Positions 1 to 5,746 of a stretch of DNA of 5,746 bases are shown here, one piece after another; within the stretch, counting starts at the first letter, position 1, and every line of letters starts with the position of its first letter. Made by a program: the position numbers and the translations under genes. Location: assembly GCA_947178085.1 (NCBI GenBank), contig CAMWWS010000195.1, positions 1-5,746 on the forward strand. Direction: 5' to 3'. The notes beneath the pieces are model-generated. The model did not search any database and had not been told where the DNA came from. It saw nothing but the letters and a program-made list of their open reading frames with translations. Source of the DNA: an uncultured Lachnospiraceae bacterium (GTDB lineage: Bacteria; Bacillota_A; Clostridia; Lachnospirales; Lachnospiraceae).

Positions 1-424
1 TAATACGCCTTACTTCATTCTCCGAATTTAATATAAGGCTATTTACGTTTTCTTCCTTCTCTGACAGCTTATTAAGCGCCTGAAAAAGTTTTTCTTTATT
101 CACCGGCTTTATCAGATAATGAAGTGCTGATACATCATAACCATACTGCATATACTCGTCATAGCCGGTTACAAAAATAATGGGAATACTTTTGTCCTCG
201 ATACGTATTTTTTTCGCGAGTTCCAGACCGCTTATTTCACCCATCTCTATATCAAGGACAAGAAGCGCGTAATCCTTATTATCTTCCCATGAAAAAAGAA
301 AGCCTTCACTGCTGTCAAAATAGAAGAATTCCACTAATTCCTTCTTAGCCTCTGCCCATTCTCCTATATACTTTGCTATGATTTCCTGCTCTCTTTTTTC
401 ATCATCCACAATGGCTATTTTCAT
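1..424 (-). CDS. LytTR-type response regulator, N-terminal receiver part (cut by window edge)
   Basis: The first 141 codons of a response regulator run leftward out of the window without a stop. The protein begins MKIAIVDDEKREQEI and shows a complete receiver domain (about residues 1-120). It has the acidic pair D7/D8, the phospho-acceptor D58 in VLDIEMG, the switch threonine T86 in IIFVTGYDEY and the conserved lysine K106 in YLIKP. The 'GYDVSALHYLIKPV' stretch is typical of AgrA/LytR/VirR receivers, whose output is a LytTR DNA-binding domain. That domain would lie beyond base 1 and is not seen. An AGGAG site lies 13 bases before the ATG (438-442), which is longer than usual. The gene follows the AbiE-like toxin by 57 bases, with no promoter or terminator that I could recognise between them. 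It probably works with a sensor kinase outside the window. The receiver assignment is secure; the LytTR output is inferred. Confidence 0.9.
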   Translation of the reverse strand, partial: MKIAIVDDEKREQEIIAKYIGEWAEAKKELVEFFYFDSSEGFLFSWEDNKDYALLVLDIEMGEISGLELAKKIRIEDKSIPIIFVTGYDEYMQYGYDVSALHYLIKPVNKEKLFQALNKLSEKEENVNSLILNSENEVRRI

Positions 425-481
425 TCTAATAACCTTGCTCCTCTCTTAGCCCGTACCTGTAACAGCCTTGTATTGTCATTC

Positions 482-1321
482 TTAATCTTTCTTTAGTTTA
501 TTCACCAGATAATGAACCTTTTGATAAGCATCCTGTTTGATTCGTTCTATTTCTTCCTCATCTGTTAACCCAAGAAACGTCACCACATCTACAGGACCGA
601 CATGCTGAATTGATGCAAACTTTTCTTCCAGCTTCTGACACATGTTTTGAACAAGTTCTTTATCTACATAGGGTTCAAATTCATTTGCAAGTGCTCTTAC
701 TCCACCTTTATAATTATCAATCGTACAATAAATATCATAAGCATCTTTTGCCTTTCCTCTTCCTAACGCCTCTGCTTTCATAACAAGATATGGTACGACC
801 GAAATTACGTTTACATGACCACTATCCAATGCTCCATCTGAACGAGTATACTCTATCAAGACAGCTGTTGGCGGAAATTCAAATGCAAAATTTCCTCCTT
901 TTGCTGGTAATGTTTTGATGCCATCCACATGTTTGCTTACATTTCCACCATCTCCACCATACTTTCCTGATAAAAAATCTACGTCTACGTCATACGCAAT
1001 ATCCTGAACCGCAACTGTCTTGACAAAAGTAAAGTATTTTTCCGAATGACGTCTATATCCATTCTGTTCCAAAAGACGCTTAATTGTCTTATAACCTTCT
1101 GCCTTCTTAATCTGCAGCTGATTTAAGAGCACATCTACATCTATTGAACCAATATGCTCACTATCCGGATATAGCAAAGTCGGAACCCAGCCGCCAATAA
1201 TTCTAAGATTGTCCGAAAATTCACCTAGCAAATTAACAATATCTCCCAGCACCATATAAGCAGCCGTTTTCTGCCCTTCTGAATAGTCTATCGCCTGTTT
1301 TAAATCTTCATCTCTAATCAT
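482..1321 (-). CDS. AbiEii-like nucleotidyltransferase toxin (type IV toxin-antitoxin)
   Basis: This 279-residue protein reads as a nucleotidyltransferase-superfamily protein of the AbiEii/type IV toxin kind. Seen in the sequence: an N-terminal 'IIGGWVPTLL' (residues 41-50) followed by 'IGSIDVDVLL' (57-66), the GG...GSxDxD signature with metal-binding candidates D61 and D63; a further acidic stretch 'YDVDVDFLSG' (110-119); and 'KAEALGRGKAKDAYDIY' (182-198), matching the K..A...R.K..D.yD motif of AbiEii proteins. AbiEii enzymes are known to bind GTP or to transfer nucleotides (to tRNA in related toxins) and stop growth; the substrate here is unknown. No signal peptide or membrane segment is seen, so it should be cytoplasmic. 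The start chosen is ATG at 1321, because GGAGG lies 6 bases upstream. A longer in-frame ORF back to 1399 runs inside the antitoxin gene and lacks this support. It overlaps the antitoxin stop by 8 bases, which suggests translational coupling. Confidence 0.8.
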   Translation of the reverse strand: MIRDEDLKQAIDYSEGQKTAAYMVLGDIVNLLGEFSDNLRIIGGWVPTLLYPDSEHIGSIDVDVLLNQLQIKKAEGYKTIKRLLEQNGYRRHSEKYFTFVKTVAVQDIAYDVDVDFLSGKYGGDGGNVSKHVDGIKTLPAKGGNFAFEFPPTAVLIEYTRSDGALDSGHVNVISVVPYLVMKAEALGRGKAKDAYDIYCTIDNYKGGVRALANEFEPYVDKELVQNMCQKLEEKFASIQHVGPVDVVTFLGLTDEEEIERIKQDAYQKVHYLVNKLKKD

Positions 1322-2390
1322 TATTGTCCTCCGGATATTCTTTCGCAATAATTGCATCAGCAGCTTCTTCTCCTCTTCCCACATTTCCGAGCAAATCAAT
1401 GACAGTCTGCACCGGAGAAGTTACATATGAACCATTTATCATTTTTGCATACATACAAGATGTTTCATCGTGTGGAATGATTATCACAACATTGCCGCCA
1501 GAACTGACCGGTTGTAAATCCAAGTCTTTTACAAATTCGTCCAAAAATTGTGATTCGACATATACATCAACCTTTTTATATCGTACAATCGGTGCATATC
1601 GTGCGGCTGCCGAAAATCCTCCTAATACCGCGCCATTATCATGTGAAATATTCCACTCTGCTATTTCCTGTTCCAATTCAGGAATTGCTTCAAGGGAATA
1701 GAATTCATAAGAACGTGCATCTTTCTTATGATAATCTTTTGCCCAAACATATAAAAGTTCTTTTATATTCTGCAACTTAAACTCAGTTCCTTCAGACAGT
1801 ATCCAATCTCTATCTCGTAAGAAACTTTTTACATTAGATACAGTTCCAATCGCCTTACCACTTTCTTGTGCCAAAGTTATTACTTGCCACTGCTTTTGCG
1901 GAGCATCAAGCATTGTACGCATAATAGCAGATGCTGCACCGGAAGATTTTGATAAATAATTCTTTTTTTCTTTCTTGATAATAAATTTATTTGCCTGTCC
2001 ACTCACATACAAAAAAATTCTTCGAGTTAATATATAACAATTACCGGACAAATCCATATAGCTATATTTTCCCTCTTTCATGGCTTCAGCAGATTCATCC
2101 GAAATATAAGGTGCCATAAAAACATAACATGCATCATCATTATGTTGTCCTGCCAGCACCATAAACATATTTACAAAACGTTTTTCCCCATTTGACTTGA
2201 CTTCTATGCAAAAGCGAATAGGTTCTTCCTGATCTGTATAATGAACAATTGCATGGAAGTCTCCAAACCCTCTTTGTGATCCTACAGGGATTATTTCAAC
2301 ATCAGAAACAAAAGGAATAGCATTCATTATTTTACAAAACTGCTCTTTTGCCAACTGTTCATATTGTGTCTCCATCAAATTTTGTTTCAT
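1314..2390 (-). CDS. AbiEi-family antitoxin / transcriptional regulator with nuclease-fold-like N-terminus
   Basis: This 358-residue protein resembles the long AbiEi-type antitoxins (AbiEi_2-like) of type IV systems. Three parts can be seen. Residues about 10-140 carry 'GFGDFHAIVH' (D44) and 'IRFCIEVKS' (E63, K65), spaced like the D...ExK core of a PD-(D/E)XK fold, followed by 'YMDLSGNCYI' (111-120). Residues about 152-200 ('ASAIMRTMLD... GTVSNVKSFLRDRDWI') look like a winged helix for DNA binding. The C-terminal part has 'VLGGFSAAARYAPIV' (255-269) and 'SPVQTVIDLLGNVGRGEEAADAI' (325-347), typical of the family's antitoxin domain. AbiEi proteins repress their own operon and neutralise AbiEii without forming a stable complex. 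The best start is ATG at 2390 with AAAGGA upstream; an in-frame GTG at 2408 is possible but lies inside the inverted repeat and lacks a good ribosome site. Whether the N-terminal fold still cuts DNA is unknown; it may serve only in recognition. Confidence 0.75.
   Translation of the reverse strand: MKQNLMETQYEQLAKEQFCKIMNAIPFVSDVEIIPVGSQRGFGDFHAIVHYTDQEEPIRFCIEVKSNGEKRFVNMFMVLAGQHNDDACYVFMAPYISDESAEAMKEGKYSYMDLSGNCYILTRRIFLYVSGQANKFIIKKEKKNYLSKSSGAASAIMRTMLDAPQKQWQVITLAQESGKAIGTVSNVKSFLRDRDWILSEGTEFKLQNIKELLYVWAKDYHKKDARSYEFYSLEAIPELEQEIAEWNISHDNGAVLGGFSAAARYAPIVRYKKVDVYVESQFLDEFVKDLDLQPVSSGGNVVIIIPHDETSCMYAKMINGSYVTSPVQTVIDLLGNVGRGEEAADAIIAKEYPEDNND
1328..1332 (-). promoter_or_regulatory. Ribosome binding site that sets the toxin start
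   Basis: A full GGAGG lies 6 bases before the ATG at 1321 and within the last codons of the antitoxin gene. It decides for the short (279-residue) form of the toxin. Its position inside the upstream gene and the 8-base overlap (ATGATTAG) point to coupled translation of the pair. Confidence 0.8.
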
Positions 2391-2402
2391 AGATTTTCTT
2401 CC
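2391..2402 (-). promoter_or_regulatory. Ribosome binding site of the antitoxin gene
   Basis: Reading leftward, AAAGGAAG is followed by a short A-rich spacer and the ATG at 2390. This favours ATG at 2390 over the in-frame GTG at 2408. The outer edge of the site abuts the inverted repeat at 2403-2421. Confidence 0.65.
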
Positions 2403-2421
2403 TTTCACCTTTTCGGTGAAA
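2403..2421. promoter_or_regulatory. Inverted repeat, candidate AbiEi operator
   Basis: TTTCACC (2403-2409) and GGTGAAA (2415-2421) are perfect 7-bp arms around a 5-base centre. The repeat lies directly after the -10 box and covers the predicted transcription start near 2417. The transcript would therefore start within one arm and could not form the full RNA hairpin, so a DNA operator is more likely than an RNA structure. Known AbiEi antitoxins repress by binding inverted repeats at their own promoter; that this site plays that role is inference. Confidence 0.6.
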
Positions 2422-2423
2422 TC

Positions 2424-2452
2424 ATTATATTCTATGAAACATATATTGTCAA
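2424..2452 (-). promoter_or_regulatory. Consensus sigma-A promoter of the AbiE-like operon
   Basis: On the minus strand TTGACA (2452-2447) and TATAAT (2429-2424) are separated by exactly 17 bases. Both boxes match the housekeeping consensus perfectly. The predicted start of transcription is around 2417, giving a leader of roughly 27 bases before the antitoxin ATG. So strong a promoter in front of a toxin operon fits repression by the antitoxin. Confidence 0.85.
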
Positions 2453-2692
2453 TACAGTAAAAATGATATTCACTGTTTATTTTTCAATTAAACACAAGTA
2501 TAGACAGATTGCATATACTTACAATACCACAAAAATTTCATTTATCAATACAAACACTAATTTCATTGAAAAATTAAAATATTCCTAAGGATATGAATAT
2601 TTTTGATTATCAGGTTATTTCTCAAAACGAACCGGCAAATGATTTATTAAATAATATGTCTTGCGAAAAGTGATATAAATTTCGCCCCTGAC
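2453..2692. other. AT-rich intergenic stretch without a convincing gene
   Basis: About 240 bases, markedly richer in A and T than the genes on either side, separate the AbiE promoter from the hairpin after fapA. I see no RNA gene, IS end or CRISPR-type repeat here. The only ORF with a start in a plausible place is a 26-codon plus-strand frame (2593-2673, beginning MNIFDYQVISQ). An AGG lies only 2 bases before its ATG, too close for a normal ribosome site. It could be a tiny gene or the remnant of a lost one, and I do not call it as a CDS. Confidence 0.5.
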
Positions 2693-2735
2693 AAGTCAAA
2701 ACAAGGCAACCTAATGAATTGCCTTGTTTTGACTT
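2693..2735 (-). terminator. Long hairpin after the fapA-like gene, probable terminator
   Basis: A perfect 17-bp stem (2693-2709 paired with 2719-2735) with a 9-base loop begins 11 bases beyond the stop of the FapA gene in its reading direction. The second arm is U-rich in the leftward transcript (TTGCCTTGTTTTGACTT), but no clean U-run follows. On the plus strand a six-T run does follow (2743-2748) after a gap of several bases. It most likely ends the solute-binding protein/FapA transcript, and may also shield it from transcripts of the opposite strand. Confidence 0.7.
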
Positions 2736-2746
2736 ATTACCCTTTT

Positions 2747-4354
2747 TTACAACTTATTCGACACAATCCGTATTTCCTGCATACTCTTTTTATATGTCAC
2801 ATCCCGATACTCCGAATGTAATGTCTCCCGCACTCCGTTTATAATAATAATGCATCCGGCGTAAGAAAATCCGCTGACAATAATTTTTCCATCCGCAGAA
2901 CGTTTGTTGATATCAATCAACCGCTCACGCTCCGTAGCAGTCTCCTTTAATTTCAGCTGAGAATTAATCTTTCTGCGCATTTGCTCCGCTTTTTGCTGAT
3001 TCAGGTCAGGACTAGACGGCTGTGACTTCAGCTGATAGTCAATTCGGTTCAGAGCACGTGAGGCGTCTGTCATATTATTTTGGTACTCTTCCATCAGACG
3101 GTCGATTTCCCCCATCTTGGACTTGAATTCACAATCCAAACCGATAACCAACTGCGTGGTTACCCCGGCGCGGTTTCCGATAGAAGCCGCCGAAATCTGT
3201 TCCACCGCTTTAGCCGTACCGCCAATGATGGTACCACGGTTACCGGAAATTATAACATTGTGTCCCGATTCCACTTCACAGTTTAGTAAAGCTCCCGTAT
3301 TGATTTCATTTCCGGCATAAACCTGCGTCTGCTCTAGAAAACGTGCCATAACATTGCCGCCTGCGCGAATAACGCCGTTCCCGGAACCCTGCATTCCGTT
3401 CTTTAAGATAACATCCTTTCCTGCAAAAAGATTCGCAGTTTCCACATGTCCGTTTACGGTAATATTTCCGGTTGTTTTCACGGTAACGCCTGCAAATACG
3501 TTGCCTTGTACAAACACATCCCCATGAAAATCCACATCTCCGGTAGCGGCATCCAGATTGCCTTCTATTACATAAATCGGCGTTACAGTCAGTACGTTTC
3601 CTTCTATAGTGACATTCCCCTCAGTACTTGCAAAATATTTGCATCCGGTTTCATCCGGTTCACAGCGTTTACACTGCAGAAGCGGCAATTCTTTTCCCTC
3701 ATAGGCATCAATGGTATTCCCCATGACATCCCTTCCGGTTACATACGGCAGAGCCGAATGATAGGTTACAAGCAGCTGCCCGCTTGTCACAAGTTCTATT
3801 TTCCCCAACACATTATAATCTACCGAACCATCCGACAAAATAATGGGTTTTGTTTCAGGCCGTGGATTAAAATGATATTCAAAATAACCGTCACGTCCGT
3901 CTTTTGCGGCAATTCCGGTTGCAACGATGGTCTCCTCATAATTCTGTTTACCCTGTGCAAGCTCTTCCAACGTTTTTTCTCTTATTCCGACAACAACCCC
4001 GTTCTCCTCTAACAGTTCGCGAAGTTCCTCTATGGAAAAGCGGCGATACAGAGTCAGCAGGGCCTCCATCCTCGTTTCGCTTATGCGCAGCAGATAATCC
4101 GAACCGTTTATAATAATCGGATTCCCATGGTTTATTATCTTATTAGAATGACCGATTTCCGTTCCCTCATCCTCAGAAGTTTGATTCCCGGTCTTACCTT
4201 TGGAAACGTGTCGTTCTTTAGGCGTAAGGAATCTGCTTTTCTCAGGCTCATTTTTCTCCGGAGATGACTGTTCCATATCTGTCATCTGAAAATCATCCAT
4301 ATTATCTGTCTGCTCTTTCTTCTTTTTCTTTCCAAACTGATTAAAAAAGGCCAT
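2747..4354 (-). CDS. FapA family (DUF342) polymer-forming beta-helix protein
   Basis: A 535-residue FapA-type protein. It opens with a lysine-rich, charged and probably disordered tail (about 8-70, including KKKKKE), then the FapA N-terminal region (about 75-245). A repetitive right-handed beta-helix follows (about 245-405), rich in short G-N-V/I turns such as 'EGNVTIEGNVLTV', 'HGDVFVQGNVFAG' and 'TGNITVNGHV'. A charged helical, probably coiled-coil stretch (about 408-485) and a short beta-rich tail complete it. No signal peptide or membrane helix is seen. The family is named from a Vibrio protein linked to polar flagellum assembly and binding of EIIA-Glc; the role in Clostridia is not settled, so a flagellar function is not claimed. 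The start at 4354 is set by AGGAG 8 bases upstream; a longer in-frame frame back to 4480 would run into the preceding gene. It follows the solute-binding protein by 47 bases without a visible promoter, so the two are probably co-transcribed. Confidence 0.88.
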   Translation of the reverse strand: MAFFNQFGKKKKKEQTDNMDDFQMTDMEQSSPEKNEPEKSRFLTPKERHVSKGKTGNQTSEDEGTEIGHSNKIINHGNPIIINGSDYLLRISETRMEALLTLYRRFSIEELRELLEENGVVVGIREKTLEELAQGKQNYEETIVATGIAAKDGRDGYFEYHFNPRPETKPIILSDGSVDYNVLGKIELVTSGQLLVTYHSALPYVTGRDVMGNTIDAYEGKELPLLQCKRCEPDETGCKYFASTEGNVTIEGNVLTVTPIYVIEGNLDAATGDVDFHGDVFVQGNVFAGVTVKTTGNITVNGHVETANLFAGKDVILKNGMQGSGNGVIRAGGNVMARFLEQTQVYAGNEINTGALLNCEVESGHNVIISGNRGTIIGGTAKAVEQISAASIGNRAGVTTQLVIGLDCEFKSKMGEIDRLMEEYQNNMTDASRALNRIDYQLKSQPSSPDLNQQKAEQMRRKINSQLKLKETATERERLIDINKRSADGKIIVSGFSYAGCIIIINGVRETLHSEYRDVTYKKSMQEIRIVSNKL

Positions 4355-4362
4355 ATAAATCT

Positions 4363-4367
4363 CTCCT
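4363..4367 (-). promoter_or_regulatory. Ribosome binding site that sets the FapA start
   Basis: AGGAG lies 8 bases before the ATG at 4354. It shows that the protein begins MAFFNQFG and that the open frame further upstream, which overlaps the end of the solute-binding protein gene, is not translated as part of it. Confidence 0.8.
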
Positions 4368-4401
4368 ACCACAATTTTTCCACAAAATACAAAACTTATA
4401 A

Positions 4402-5697
4402 TCACTCCGGAGAAGGAAAGTCTTTCACCGCTTCTGAAATATCGGTTCCTTCTCCAATCTTCGACAACATCTGCCACCATGCGGTACGTGCTTTATCCCA
4501 TTCGGGAGTAATCTGATAATAGTCACCCATGTATGGCATAAAATTGCTGTATTCAATCATAAGCATATCATTTTCGTATATATTATTCATATCACGAACC
4601 GGCCAGTATGAAGTAGCCCTTACCGCCCTCGTATATGGATTATCATTTTCGGTCATATAGCGGATAAAGGTTTTGGCTGCCTCAATCTTCTCAGCATTGC
4701 CATTGTCGAAAATACCGAATCCCCAAATACCTCCCTGAAGCTTCGGAGTATCTCCGTTAGTCGGAAAAGCCATCGGAAATACTTCAAAATCCAAATCCGG
4801 ATGATTGATAGTCTGCTGCACTTCTACAGACACATTCCAACAGAAACACATGGCGGTTTCTTTTTTGCAGAATAAATCAATTGCGTCTGAAGATGTAAGA
4901 AAAGGTTCAAAGGTGATACCCTCTAAATCATAAAGAAGCTGTAGGGCTTTCCTGTTTTCTTCACTGTCAACGGTATAAGATGTATGTTCCGCATCGGTAT
5001 ATGTTCCGCCATACAGATTATTAACCAGCGCACGTGTTCCCTGATCGCCGCTTTGATTTTTACAATATATTATGCCGGCACTCATATTCCGCCCCTGTGC
5101 AGATTCATAATCGGTCAGAACCTGAACCGCCTTAATAAAATTCTCCGTAGTCCATGTATGTTCTTCTTCATCAATATACTTAAGGGCTCCCGCCTCCTCA
5201 AACATATCATAATTAATTGCCATACAGTGTGCAGTCATACAGATTGGAAATACATAATATGCTCCGTTTTTGTGCATACAGGCTTCTCTTATATTATCAT
5301 ATATTTCACCGGCTTTATCAGATTCCCACAGTTCGGACAAATCAACCATCAATCCTCTTTCGCCCCAGTTTACCACAAGACGCTCCGGCCCTTCCATAAC
5401 TAAATCCGGCAGACTTCCGTCCTCAGCTGCCTGATTGATTTTTTCATCGCCGTTATTATAATTTAGATATTCCACACTGACATGGATATCAGGATATTCC
5501 TTATGAAAATCCGTCAGTACGCTGGCTACTGCTGTAGGATTTCCCCAGTTGCCTACCGGAAAAGTCCACAACGTCAATTCCGTAATTTCTCCGCTGCCGC
5601 TCGCGTCCTCCAAATTAATGTTTTGGGGATTGCTGCCGCAAGAAGACAAAATGACGGCAGACAATAGCAGGCTTATCAAAGCATATATTTTTTTCAT
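4402..5697 (-). CDS. ABC-type extracellular solute-binding lipoprotein (family 1, sugar-type)
   Basis: A 431-residue lipoprotein. Residues 1-20 form a type II signal peptide with a lysine-containing start, a hydrophobic core and the lipobox LSSC, so C20 should be lipidated and the protein anchored outside the membrane. The mature part has the pattern of family-1 sugar-binding proteins: 'ITELTLWTFPVGNW' (38-51), 'FHKEYPDIHVSVEYLN' (64-79), 'GSLPDLVMEGPERLV' (94-108), 'MTAHCMAINYDMFEEAGA' (154-171) and 'AAKTFIRYMTENDNPYTRAV' (340-359). The length is usual for the family. The ligand is likely a sugar or oligosaccharide by family, but cannot be told from the sequence. No permease or ATPase gene lies downstream; a FapA gene follows instead. 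The protein may serve a transporter encoded elsewhere or feed a sensor. ATG at 5697 is preceded by AAAGGA about 10 bases away. Confidence 0.9.
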   Translation of the reverse strand: MKKIYALISLLLSAVILSSCGSNPQNINLEDASGSGEITELTLWTFPVGNWGNPTAVASVLTDFHKEYPDIHVSVEYLNYNNGDEKINQAAEDGSLPDLVMEGPERLVVNWGERGLMVDLSELWESDKAGEIYDNIREACMHKNGAYYVFPICMTAHCMAINYDMFEEAGALKYIDEEEHTWTTENFIKAVQVLTDYESAQGRNMSAGIIYCKNQSGDQGTRALVNNLYGGTYTDAEHTSYTVDSEENRKALQLLYDLEGITFEPFLTSSDAIDLFCKKETAMCFCWNVSVEVQQTINHPDLDFEVFPMAFPTNGDTPKLQGGIWGFGIFDNGNAEKIEAAKTFIRYMTENDNPYTRAVRATSYWPVRDMNNIYENDMLMIEYSNFMPYMGDYYQITPEWDKARTAWWQMLSKIGEGTDISEAVKDFPSPE

Positions 5698-5736
5698 AAC
5701 GAAATTTTCCTTTCAATTTTTTTTTGCTTCTCATTG

Positions 5737-5742
5737 AATATA
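5737..5742 (-). promoter_or_regulatory. Possible -10 box of the solute-binding protein gene
   Basis: TATATT on the minus strand lies about 40 bases before the ATG at 5697, within an AT-rich leader containing a run of A. The -35 region would lie past the end of the window, so this is only a suggestion. Confidence 0.25.
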
Positions 5743-5746
5743 CTTT

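Noticed and set aside
457..465. Small palindrome CTGTAACAG between toxin and response regulator as an operator or LytTR site
   Set aside because: Only 4-bp arms, no second copy at LytTR-like spacing, and no fit to the usual LytTR box; expected by chance.
425..481. Separate promoter for the response regulator in the 57-base gap
   Set aside because: An ATGACA resembling a -35 box is present at 479-474 on the minus strand, but no -10-like sequence occurs at 16-18 bases from it.
1322..1399. Upstream extension of the toxin frame to 1399 (26 extra residues)
   Set aside because: It lies wholly inside the antitoxin gene in another frame and has no ribosome site of comparable strength, while GGAGG stands 6 bases before the ATG at 1321.
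3400..3560. Repeated short G-N-V coding units as a DNA repeat or CRISPR-like array
   Set aside because: The repetition is at protein level (beta-helix turns), the codons vary and there is no constant repeat-spacer pattern.
3446..4012. 188-codon open frame on the plus strand
   Set aside because: It is antisense to the FapA gene, has no ribosome site or recognisable motif, and follows from codon use of the real gene.
4355..4480. Upstream extension of the FapA frame to 4480
   Set aside because: It overlaps the end of the solute-binding protein gene and the AGGAG before 4354 gives a clear start; FapA-like sequence is not seen in the extension.
4984..5403. 139-codon open frame on the plus strand
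   Set aside because: It is antisense to the solute-binding protein gene, rich in Ile, Cys and Tyr as expected of a shadow frame, and has no independent support.

Overview
The window looks like a stretch of a Gram-positive Clostridia chromosome, most likely a gut Lachnospiraceae-type organism. The reasons are moderate-to-low GC, purine-rich Shine-Dalgarno sites, a LytTR-type response regulator, a FapA (DUF342) protein and a family-1 solute-binding lipoprotein. The genus cannot be fixed from the sequence alone. All five supported genes lie on the minus strand, so the natural reading direction is from base 5746 down to base 1.

In that direction the layout is as follows. (1) A lipoprotein that resembles a sugar-type ABC solute-binding protein (5697-4402), with no permease visible. 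(2) A FapA-family polymer-forming beta-helix protein (4354-2747), 47 bases further on and probably in the same operon. (3) A strong 17-bp hairpin (2735-2693) that probably ends that operon. (4) An AT-rich gap of about 260 bases without a convincing gene. (5) A two-gene unit that I read as a type IV (AbiE-like) toxin-antitoxin / abortive-infection module. It has an AbiEi-type antitoxin/regulator (2390-1314) with an N-terminal region that looks like a PD-(D/E)XK nuclease fold, and an AbiEii-type nucleotidyltransferase toxin (1321-482). The two genes overlap by 8 bases. (6) After 57 bases, the N-terminal 141 residues of a LytTR-type response regulator (424 to beyond base 1).

The most interesting part is the AbiE-like module and its control region. 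Just before the antitoxin there is a full-consensus sigma-A promoter (TTGACA, 17 bases, TATAAT). A 7-bp-arm inverted repeat lies across the predicted transcription start. Such a layout fits a strong promoter held down by its own product, as is known for AbiEi proteins. The solute-binding protein and FapA gene probably form a separate surface/envelope operon. The AbiE pair looks like an accessory insertion between that operon and the response regulator, but no recombinase, IS or clear attachment site is visible.
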